A DNA stretch of 6,853 nucleotides from an uncultured Oscillibacter sp. (GTDB taxonomy: Bacteria; Bacillota; Clostridia; Oscillospirales; Oscillospiraceae), in NCBI GenBank assembly GCA_937884915.1, contig CALAAN010000309.1, positions 1-6,853 of the forward strand, read 5' to 3'. The notes beneath the pieces were generated by a model. It was given only the letters and a program-made list of their open reading frames with translations. It did not search any database and was not told the origin of the DNA. The translations under genes were made by a program, and so were the position numbers. The stretch's first letter is position 1. Each line of letters opens with the position of its first letter. This document shows, one piece after another, positions 1 through 5,550 of the stretch.

Positions 1-336
1 GGCGAGAACGATGCGGGCGACCCCACGCAGGACGGTAACACGACCGGCGACAGCCAGACGGGCAGTGACACGATCGACTGGCTCGACCTCACGGGCCACG
101 ATGAGATCTCCGTCAAGCCGAGTTCTGTGTACGACAAGTATTACATCTACTACACGACCGGCGGTGTGAATCTGCGCAGCGGCCCGGGCACGAGCTATGA
201 CAAGGTCACGACCGTGCCGCTCGGCAGCGAGGTACAGGCTGCGGCCAAGCAGGACGGGTGGACGTTCGTCAGCGTGGACGGCAAGTTCGGCTGGATCAAC
301 TCGGATTTTCTCTCCACCACGCGCCTCGCATCGTAA
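1..336 (+). CDS. C-terminal fragment of an SH3b-domain (probably secreted) protein
   Basis: The reading frame is open from the first base of the window and ends in TAA at 334-336, so 111 residues of a longer protein are visible and its start lies upstream. Visible residues 1-26 are a Gly/Asp/Thr/Ser/Asn-rich low-complexity stretch, typical of an extracellular linker. Residues about 49-106 form a bacterial SH3 domain (SH3_3/SH3b type). The hallmark is VNLRSGPGTSYDKV at about 56-69, then a turn with VPLGSEV, a QDGWTFV strand and the closing GWINSDFLS. SH3b domains usually bind peptidoglycan or cell-wall components and often sit at the C-terminus of hydrolases, peptidases or lipoproteins. The catalytic or anchoring part is outside the window, so the overall function cannot be named. 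A GTG at 127 could be mistaken for a start, but the frame continues upstream with linker-like sequence and no ribosome binding site precedes that codon. The terminator at 347-383 follows within 11 bases. Confidence 0.88.
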   Translation, partial: GENDAGDPTQDGNTTGDSQTGSDTIDWLDLTGHDEISVKPSSVYDKYYIYYTTGGVNLRSGPGTSYDKVTTVPLGSEVQAAAKQDGWTFVSVDGKFGWINSDFLSTTRLAS

Positions 337-346
337 AGCAGTAAAT

Positions 347-383
347 AAAAAGGGAGTAAGCCATTTGGCTTACTCCCTTTTTT
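347..383. terminator. Bidirectional intrinsic terminator between converging genes
   Basis: A perfect 17-bp inverted repeat (347-363 pairing with 366-382) with only TT between the arms. The GC-containing core is GGGAGTAAGCC. It is flanked by an A tract on the left (347-351) and a T tract on the right (378-383), so each strand reads as hairpin plus U-run. It sits between the end of the plus-strand SH3b gene (336) and the end of the minus-strand NifX-like gene (386), and it can terminate both. Confidence 0.93.
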
Positions 384-385
384 GT

Positions 386-772
386 TCAGTTGCCGCCGCA
401 GCTGCCCTTGTCCTTCAGGGAGCAAGCTCCCTTGAAGCCGCAGGCGTTGCAGTGGTTGTTCGGGTCGGACACGACGCTGCCGCTCAGAAAGCGCAGCGCG
501 GCGACGTCCGCCCTGCCGGAATAGCCGGGGAAGAGCATGATGCCCGCCATGCCGACGGCGGTGCGTTCGGCGTCGTCGACCGCGCCGCAGATCAGCGCGT
601 CGATGCCGTAGCGCTCTAAAAGGTCGATGGCGGCGTCGATGCCGCTTTCTCCCATCGGTTCAAGGAACTCGCGCACGATCTTGCCGTGGTCGTCCTCATA
701 AAAATGGAAGGCTTCGGCATTGCCGAGCGGAGAGGAAACGGTCTCTCCCGTGACGGGGATCGCAATCCGCAT
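386..772 (-). CDS. NifX/NifB-family (dinitrogenase iron-molybdenum cofactor-binding type) small protein with Cys-rich tail
   Basis: A 128-residue protein of the Nitro_FeMo-Co fold (the family of NifX, NifY, the NifB C-terminus and many stand-alone anaerobe proteins). It begins MRIAIPVTGETVSSPLGNAE, the usual first strand and turn, then has an FHFYEDD strand. The second half follows the family pattern: a 'DALICGAVDDAERTAVGMAG' segment (about 58-77), a GIMLFPGYSG segment (about 77-86) and a helix before LSGSV. The last 25 residues add a cysteine cluster, C108-x2-C111-x5-C117-x7-C125, with His107 next to it. This could bind a metal or Fe-S cluster, which is inference. Homologues outside nitrogen fixers bind metal clusters but mostly have no proven role, and no nif gene is nearby. 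AGGAGG at 783-788, ten bases upstream, supports the ATG at 770-772. The gene follows phosphoketolase by 16 bases, and that ribosome binding site abuts the phosphoketolase stop codon, so the two are almost certainly co-transcribed. Confidence 0.87.
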   Translation of the reverse strand: MRIAIPVTGETVSSPLGNAEAFHFYEDDHGKIVREFLEPMGESGIDAAIDLLERYGIDALICGAVDDAERTAVGMAGIMLFPGYSGRADVAALRFLSGSVVSDPNNHCNACGFKGACSLKDKGSCGGN

Positions 773-788
773 AAAAAGTACGCCTCCT

Positions 789-3203
789 TTACGCCTCGAC
801 GCCCTTGCCGTCGTTCCACTTCCATGCGCGGACTTCGGGGAGGTCGACGCCGTTATCCTTGATATACTGGCGGTGCTCGACGAGCTTGTCGTTCATCTTC
901 TGGATGAGGTAGGCGCCGCGGTTGCCGAGCTGCGGCAGACGCTGCACCGTGTCGATGACGAGATCAAAGCGGTCGATGTCGTTGAGCACGCGCATGTCGA
1001 ACGGGGTCGTGATCGTGCCCTCTTCCTTGTAGCCGCGCACGTGCAGGTTGCGGTTGTGGCGGCGGTAGGTCAGCTCGTGGATCAGCGTGGGATAGCCGTG
1101 GTAGGCGAAGATGATGGGCTTGTCCTTGGTGAAGAGCGTGTCATACTCTGCGTCGGTCAGACCGTGGGGATGCTCGGTGTGCGGCTGGAGCTTCATCAGG
1201 TCCACGACGTTCACGACGCGGATCTTGAGCTCCGGCAGTTCGCGGCGAAGGATTGTCACGGCGGCGAGGGTTTCAAGCGTCGGCGTGTCGCCGCAGCAGG
1301 CCATGACGACGTCGGGCTCCTGCCCCTGATCGTTCGAGGCCCACTCCCAGATGCCGATGCCCTGCGTGCAGTGCTTGACGGCCTGCTCCATCGTCAGCCA
1401 CTGTGGACGCGGGTGCTTGCTCGCGACGATGACGTTCACATAGTTGCGGCTCTTGATGCAGTGGTCGAAGCAGGAGAGCAGGCAGTTGGCATCGGGCGGC
1501 AGATACATGCGCACGACGTCGGCTTTCTTGTTGGCGACGTGATCGAGGAAGCCGGGGTCCTGATGCGTGAAGCCGTTGTGGTCCTGCTGCCAGACGTTGG
1601 AGGCGAGGATATAGTTGAGGGACGCGATATCGTGACGCCAGGGAAGCTCGCTGCACATCTTGAGCCACTTGGCGTGCTGGGAGAACATCGAGTCGACGAT
1701 GCGGATAAAAGCCTCATAGCTGTCGAAGAAGCCGTGACGGCCCGTGAGCAGATAGCCCTCGAGGAAGCCCTCACAGAAGTGCTCGGAGAGCATGGAGTCC
1801 ATTACGCGGCCGTCGGGGTCAAGGTGCTCGTCGATGCCTTCGATCTGTTCGTCGAGGAAGCGGCGGCCCGTGACGTCGAACACGGCCTGCAAACGGTTGG
1901 ACGCCGTCTCGTCGGGCGCGAAGATGCGGAAGTTGCGCGATTCCATGTTGAGCTTCATTACGTCGCGGACATAGGTGCCGAGGACATACATGTCCTGCGC
2001 CTCGACCTCGCCGGGGGCGGGGATGTCGACCGCGTAGTCGCGGAAGTCGGGCGTGCGCAGATCGCGCAGAAGAAGGCCGCCGTTGGCGTGCGGGTTCGCG
2101 CCCATGCGGCGCGTGCCCTTGGGCGGAAAGGACGCGATCAGTTCCGCCGGTGTGCCGTCGGGATTGAAGAGCTCCTCGGGCTTGTAGGAGCGCAGCCATT
2201 TTTCAAGCAGCGGCAGGTGCTTTTTTTCGTCCGCACCCATGGAGATGGGCACCTGATGGGCGCGCCAGCAGCCCTCCACCGGAAGACCGTCGACCTCTTT
2301 GGGACCCGTCCAGCCCTTCGGAGTGCGCAGCACGAGCATCGGCCAGCGCGGACGGCTCGCCTTGCCGCTCTCGCGCGCGGTACGCTGGATGCGCTTGATC
2401 TCGCGGATGGCCCAGTCGACAGCGGCGGCCATCTGCTGGTGCATTATCTCGGGCTCGTCGCCCTCGACAAAGCGGGGTTCCCAGCCGCAGCCGCGGAAGA
2501 AGCACTCGACCTCCTCATGGCTCATGCGGGAGAAGATGGTCGGGTTCGCGATCTTGAAGCCGTTTAAGTGTAAAATCGGCAGGACCGCGCCGTCGGTGAT
2601 CGGGTTCATAAACTTGTTGCCGTGCCAGGACGTGGCGAGAGGACCCGTTTCGGCCTCGCCGTCGCCGACGACGCAGGCCGCGATCAGATCGGGATTGTCA
2701 GCCACCGCGCCGAAGGCGTGGGCGAGGGAGTAGCCCAGCTCGCCGCCCTCGTGGATGGAGCCCGGCGTTTCGGGCGCGACGTGGCTCGGAATGCCGCCGG
2801 GGAAGGAGAAGCGCTTGAAGAGCTTCTGCATGCCCTCCTTGTCGCGCGTGATGTTGGGGTAGACCTCGGTGTAGCTGCCGTCCAGCCAGTCCTGCGCGAC
2901 CATGGCGTTGCCGCCGTGGCCGGGGCCGGAGAGGTAAATCATGTCGAGGTCGTCGCGCTTGATGACGCGGTCTAAGTGCGTGTAGATGAAGTTCTGGCCC
3001 GGGCAGGTGCCCCAGTGGCCGACGATGGTCTGCTTCAAGTCGCTCTCGCGCAGCGGGCGCTCGAGCAGCGGGTTGTCGAGAAGATAGAGCTGGCAGGCGG
3101 TCAGGTAGTTTGCCGCGCGCCAGTAAGCGTCGATCTGCTTGAGCTCTTCGGGCGACAGCGGCGGCTTTTTCGAGAGCCGTGCAGCGGTTTTTTGTGCGGG
3201 CAT
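789..3203 (-). CDS. xfp: Phosphoketolase (xylulose-5-phosphate / fructose-6-phosphate)
   Basis: A full-length 804-residue thiamine-diphosphate enzyme, the normal size for the XFP family. It splits xylulose-5-P with phosphate into acetyl-P and glyceraldehyde-3-P, and/or fructose-6-P into acetyl-P and erythrose-4-P, in the cytosol. Visible landmarks are GHWGTCPG with H63 (62-69), GPGHGG with H96 (93-98), SHVAPETPGSIHEGGELGYS (140-159), and the ThDP/Mg motif GDGEAETGP (180-188) with downstream HLNG (212-215). Others are RAHQVP with H316, LSEHFCEGF (472-480) whose E478 is probably the glutamate that activates the cofactor, and QDHNGFTHQDPGF (540-552). The C-terminal domain is complete to VRAWKWNDGKG. 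Substrate preference between the two sugars cannot be read from sequence. AAGGAGG at 3212-3218, eight bases upstream, supports the ATG at 3201-3203. A promoter lies just upstream (3238-3265). The gene heads a two-gene operon with the NifX-like gene. The symbol xpkA is also used for this family. Confidence 0.97.
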   Translation of the reverse strand: MPAQKTAARLSKKPPLSPEELKQIDAYWRAANYLTACQLYLLDNPLLERPLRESDLKQTIVGHWGTCPGQNFIYTHLDRVIKRDDLDMIYLSGPGHGGNAMVAQDWLDGSYTEVYPNITRDKEGMQKLFKRFSFPGGIPSHVAPETPGSIHEGGELGYSLAHAFGAVADNPDLIAACVVGDGEAETGPLATSWHGNKFMNPITDGAVLPILHLNGFKIANPTIFSRMSHEEVECFFRGCGWEPRFVEGDEPEIMHQQMAAAVDWAIREIKRIQRTARESGKASRPRWPMLVLRTPKGWTGPKEVDGLPVEGCWRAHQVPISMGADEKKHLPLLEKWLRSYKPEELFNPDGTPAELIASFPPKGTRRMGANPHANGGLLLRDLRTPDFRDYAVDIPAPGEVEAQDMYVLGTYVRDVMKLNMESRNFRIFAPDETASNRLQAVFDVTGRRFLDEQIEGIDEHLDPDGRVMDSMLSEHFCEGFLEGYLLTGRHGFFDSYEAFIRIVDSMFSQHAKWLKMCSELPWRHDIASLNYILASNVWQQDHNGFTHQDPGFLDHVANKKADVVRMYLPPDANCLLSCFDHCIKSRNYVNVIVASKHPRPQWLTMEQAVKHCTQGIGIWEWASNDQGQEPDVVMACCGDTPTLETLAAVTILRRELPELKIRVVNVVDLMKLQPHTEHPHGLTDAEYDTLFTKDKPIIFAYHGYPTLIHELTYRRHNRNLHVRGYKEEGTITTPFDMRVLNDIDRFDLVIDTVQRLPQLGNRGAYLIQKMNDKLVEHRQYIKDNGVDLPEVRAWKWNDGKGVEA

Positions 3204-3237
3204 GAAAAGTTCCTCCTTTTTCTTTATTGTTGCTTTT

Positions 3238-3265
3238 AGTATACCGGTTGATTGGAAAAAATCAA
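3238..3265 (-). promoter_or_regulatory. Predicted sigma-A-type promoter of the phosphoketolase operon
   Basis: Read on the minus strand there is a -35 element TTGATT (3265-3260), a 16-base spacer and a -10 element TATACT (3243-3238). Each matches the housekeeping consensus at most positions. Transcription would start near 3231, giving a leader of about 28 bases that holds the AAGGAGG ribosome binding site at 3212-3218. The -35 box is one arm of an inverted repeat (see the entry at 3248-3265). Confidence 0.72.
3248..3265. promoter_or_regulatory. Inverted repeat overlapping the -35 box (possible operator)
   Basis: TTGATT (3248-3253) and AATCAA (3260-3265) are perfect 6-base inverted arms around a 6-base A-rich centre. 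The right arm is the -35 element of the phosphoketolase promoter and the left arm lies in its spacer. A bound dimeric repressor would block RNA polymerase here. No named regulator motif is recognised, and a 6-base palindrome in AT-rich DNA can arise by chance. Confidence 0.35.
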
Positions 3266-3307
3266 TAGAGAAGTGAAAGAATTCATAAAAAAGATAAGAA
3301 ACGAAGG

Positions 3308-3325
3308 AATAAGAACGGACTTATT
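3308..3325. repeat. Short inverted repeat upstream of the phosphoketolase promoter
   Basis: AATAAG (3308-3313) and CTTATT (3320-3325) are perfect inverted arms with a 6-base centre. The layout is the same as the repeat at 3248-3265, with the two centres 60 bases apart, but the arm sequences differ. It lies upstream of the -35 element, where an activator could bind. No T-run or GC-rich stem suggests a terminator. Function is unknown. Confidence 0.25.
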
Positions 3326-3361
3326 TTGCACGCGGTTGAACTTTTGGACGGAATTGTTCGC

Positions 3362-3405
3362 AAAAATAGGAAGAAGGCGGTGCATTTGCACCGCCTTCTT
3401 CCTAT
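3362..3405 (-). terminator. Intrinsic terminator of the permease/dehydrogenase/aminotransferase operon
   Basis: A perfect 19-bp inverted repeat (3366-3384 pairing with 3387-3405) with a TT loop and a GC-rich core, GGCGGTGCA. On the minus strand the hairpin is followed at once by a run of five T (complement of 3362-3366). It begins 34 bases past the stop codon of the aminotransferase gene and separates that operon from the phosphoketolase promoter. Confidence 0.92.
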
Positions 3406-3439
3406 ATGAGAGAGATCGAGAGATGAGAGAATAGCAAAA

Positions 3440-4504
3440 TTAGTCGATCGGGCAGATCCAGCCGAACGGGTCGGGCTTTGTGCCCCACTGGATGCCGGTC
3501 AGCTCGTCGTAGAGCTTCTGGGACAGGGCGCCGATCTTGTTGTCGTTGACCTTGTAGTCTCTGTCGCCCCAGCTTAACTCGCCGATCGGGGAGATGACGG
3601 CGGCGGTGCCGATGCACCACGCCTCTTCCAGCGCGCCGGACGCCGCGGCATCAAAGAGCTCGTCGACGCTCAGCAGGCGCTCCTCGACGGGCACGCCCCA
3701 GCTCTTTAAGAGCTCGATGGCGGACTTGCGCGTGACGCCGCGCAGGATGGAACCGGTCAGCGCGGGGGTGACGACGGTGCCGCCTATCTTGAACATGACG
3801 TTCATGCCGCCGCCCTCTTCGACGTACTTGCGCTCCACGCCGTCGAGCCACAGGACCTGAGAAAAACCCTTTTCGATGGCGCGGTCGCCCGCGCGGTTGG
3901 CCGCACCGTAGTTGCCGCCGCACTTGGCCTCGCCCGTGCCGCCGCGCACCGCGCGGACGTCCTCGGTCTCGACCATGATGGGGACGGGCTGCAAACCGTT
4001 CTTAAAGTAGCTGCCGGAGGGGGAGAGAATGATGGCAAACGTGGCCTCGTGCACGCCGTGCAGGGCGAGCGTCGGGTCGGTGCCGTACAGGAACGGACGG
4101 ATGTACAGGGACGTACCGGGGTCGCTCGGGACCCAATTCTCGTCGACCTTGACGACGGTCTTGATGGCCTGAAGCGCATCGTCAGGATCGAGCTGGGGCA
4201 GGCCCAGACGCTCACAGGAGCGGTTCAGACGGGCGACGTTCTCCCACGGGCGGAAGAGCTGCACGCCGCCGTCGGGACGGCGGTAGGCCTTCATGCCCTC
4301 GAAGACCTCGGTGCCGTAGTGCAGGACGCTTGCGGCGGGGGACATGGTGATGGGGCCGTAGGGCACGACGCGCGCGTCGTGCCAGCCCTTGTCGGCGCTG
4401 TAGTCCATCAGGAACATGTGATCGGTGAACACATTGCCGAAGCCGAGCTGATCGGACGGGGGCAGCGTACCGGGATGGGTAGTCTTGGTGATCGTGATAT
4501 TCAT
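3440..4504 (-). CDS. ilvE: Branched-chain amino acid aminotransferase (fold-type IV PLP enzyme)
   Basis: A full-length 354-residue cytosolic enzyme, the size of the longer BCAT class (mammalian and Bacillus-like rather than the ~309-residue E. coli IlvE). It exchanges amino groups between Leu, Ile or Val and 2-oxoglutarate, making or consuming the matching 2-keto acids. Landmarks are LHYGTEVFEGMKAYR (61-75), LYIRPFLYGTD (133-143) and GGTGEAKCGGNYGAA (188-202) with the PLP-binding K194. VEEGGGMNVMF (228-238) carries E230 at the position that contacts the cofactor, and TGSILRGVTRKS (250-261) is the phosphate-binding region. GTAAVISPIG (299-308) closes the active site. No key residue is missing. 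AGGAGG at 4513-4518, eight bases upstream, fixes the ATG at 4502-4504. The gene is last in its operon, 33 bases after the 2-hydroxyacid dehydrogenase and before the terminator at 3362-3405. There are no other ilv/leu biosynthesis genes in view, so a catabolic or redox role is as plausible as biosynthesis. Confidence 0.95.
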   Translation of the reverse strand: MNITITKTTHPGTLPPSDQLGFGNVFTDHMFLMDYSADKGWHDARVVPYGPITMSPAASVLHYGTEVFEGMKAYRRPDGGVQLFRPWENVARLNRSCERLGLPQLDPDDALQAIKTVVKVDENWVPSDPGTSLYIRPFLYGTDPTLALHGVHEATFAIILSPSGSYFKNGLQPVPIMVETEDVRAVRGGTGEAKCGGNYGAANRAGDRAIEKGFSQVLWLDGVERKYVEEGGGMNVMFKIGGTVVTPALTGSILRGVTRKSAIELLKSWGVPVEERLLSVDELFDAAASGALEEAWCIGTAAVISPIGELSWGDRDYKVNDNKIGALSQKLYDELTGIQWGTKPDPFGWICPID

Positions 4505-4537
4505 AAGGATGACCTCCTGTCGAAATTTGTTGACTCT

Positions 4538-5488
4538 TTAGATTTCCTTGAGATGCTCCATGTTGTGGCGGATGCCCTCGCAGCAGGCGTGGAAGGTGGC
4601 CTTCTCGTCCGCCGTCAGCGGCAGCTCGACGACCTGCTCGACACCATTTTCGCCGATGACGCAGGGAACGCCCGCGAACAGGCCTTCTTCGCCGTACTCG
4701 CCGCACAGCTCCATGCTGGCGGGCAGGATGACCTTTTCGTCGTGCAGCACGGCGTAGGCCATGCGCGCGGCGGTGGTGGCGATGCCGTATTCGGTGCAGG
4801 ATTTGCCGGAGAATGTGACCCAGCCGCCGCCGATGGACTCTTTCTGCAGCGCGTCGCGGTCGAAGCGGAAACGCTCGTCGGTCTTAGCCCACTCATCCAG
4901 CGGCATGCCGCGGAAGCTGACGCAAGACCAGGGAGCAAACTGCTGGTTGCCGTGCTCGCCCATCATGTAGCAGGTGATGGACTTGTGGTCAAGGCCGGTC
5001 TGGCGCGCCAGCGCGCTCAAAAGACGGGAGGTGTCGAGGCCCGTGCCGGTGCCGAACACGCGGCCGCGGGGCAGGCCCAAGTGCAGCGCCAGCTCGCGAG
5101 TGACGATGTCGCAGGGGTTGGTGATGTTGATGAGCACGCCGTCAAATCCGCTGGCCTTGATCTTTTCGGTGTAGCCGCGCACAGCGGGGATGGTGAAGTC
5201 CATCTCAGTCACGCGGTTATGCGTGCCGCACAGAAGCTCGATCTTGCCGACGCTGTTGACGATGACGTCGCACGCGCCGAGGTCGGAGAAGCCGCCGCCG
5301 CGCACCGTCACGCGGTGGGGCATGTACGCGACCGCGTCGCGGAGATCCTGTACCTCGCTCGTGAGCTTCTGCTCGTTCTGGTCAACGAGCACCAGCTCGT
5401 CCGCGATGCCCTGGATCGCCAGAGCGTAAGCCACATGTGCGCCGACATGACCCATGCCGACCACGCCGAGAACTCTTTTCTTTGCCAT
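4538..5488 (-). CDS. NAD-dependent L-2-hydroxyacid dehydrogenase, LDH/MDH superfamily, L-2-hydroxyisocaproate dehydrogenase-like
   Basis: A full-length 316-residue enzyme that would reduce a 2-keto acid to the L-2-hydroxy acid with NADH. The N-terminal Rossmann motif is VVGMGHVGAHVA (9-20), and D36 after the second strand (VLVDQN) indicates NAD rather than NADP. The catalytic set of the superfamily is present: N124 in NITNP, D152 and R155 in LDTSR, H179 in GEHGN, and R92 as the likely mobile-loop arginine. The loop itself (about 79-96, with GKIELL then THNR) lacks the KPGETR pattern of ordinary lactate dehydrogenases. Together with SGFDGVLI and the EYGIATT region, it resembles Lactobacillus L-2-hydroxyisocaproate dehydrogenase as I recall that sequence; no alignment was run. 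Automatic annotation would probably say L-lactate dehydrogenase, which remains possible. AAAGGAAG, about eight bases upstream, supports the ATG at 5486-5488. It lies between a lactate-permease family gene and the aminotransferase, with gaps of 62 and 33 bases and no terminator in either. Confidence 0.88.
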   Translation of the reverse strand: MAKKRVLGVVGMGHVGAHVAYALAIQGIADELVLVDQNEQKLTSEVQDLRDAVAYMPHRVTVRGGGFSDLGACDVIVNSVGKIELLCGTHNRVTEMDFTIPAVRGYTEKIKASGFDGVLINITNPCDIVTRELALHLGLPRGRVFGTGTGLDTSRLLSALARQTGLDHKSITCYMMGEHGNQQFAPWSCVSFRGMPLDEWAKTDERFRFDRDALQKESIGGGWVTFSGKSCTEYGIATTAARMAYAVLHDEKVILPASMELCGEYGEEGLFAGVPCVIGENGVEQVVELPLTADEKATFHACCEGIRHNMEHLKEI

Positions 5489-5550
5489 AAGAATACTTCC
5501 TTTCTCAAAAACGGTGTGCCCGTGTAGTTAACTGACTGATCGTGCGGCTC

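Noticed and set aside
720..2567. A 615-codon plus-strand open frame opposite phosphoketolase
   Set aside because: It begins with TTG without a ribosome binding site and its protein has no recognisable domain. It lies entirely opposite well-supported minus-strand coding sequence. Long antisense frames are expected in GC-rich coding DNA with this codon bias.
3252..3434. A 60-codon plus-strand open frame in the intergenic region
   Set aside because: It runs straight through the perfect terminator hairpin at 3366-3405 and overlaps the phosphoketolase promoter on the other strand. It has no convincing ribosome binding site and no resemblance to a known small protein.
4049..5527. A 492-codon plus-strand open frame opposite the aminotransferase and dehydrogenase genes
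   Set aside because: It spans two real minus-strand genes and their gap and has Ala/Val/Asp/His-rich composition typical of antisense translation. It has no recognisable family.
5489..5550. A possible internal promoter or terminator between the permease and dehydrogenase genes
   Set aside because: I found no convincing -10/-35 pair and no hairpin with a T-run, only a ribosome binding site and a GTTAAC palindrome. The simplest reading is one continuous operon.
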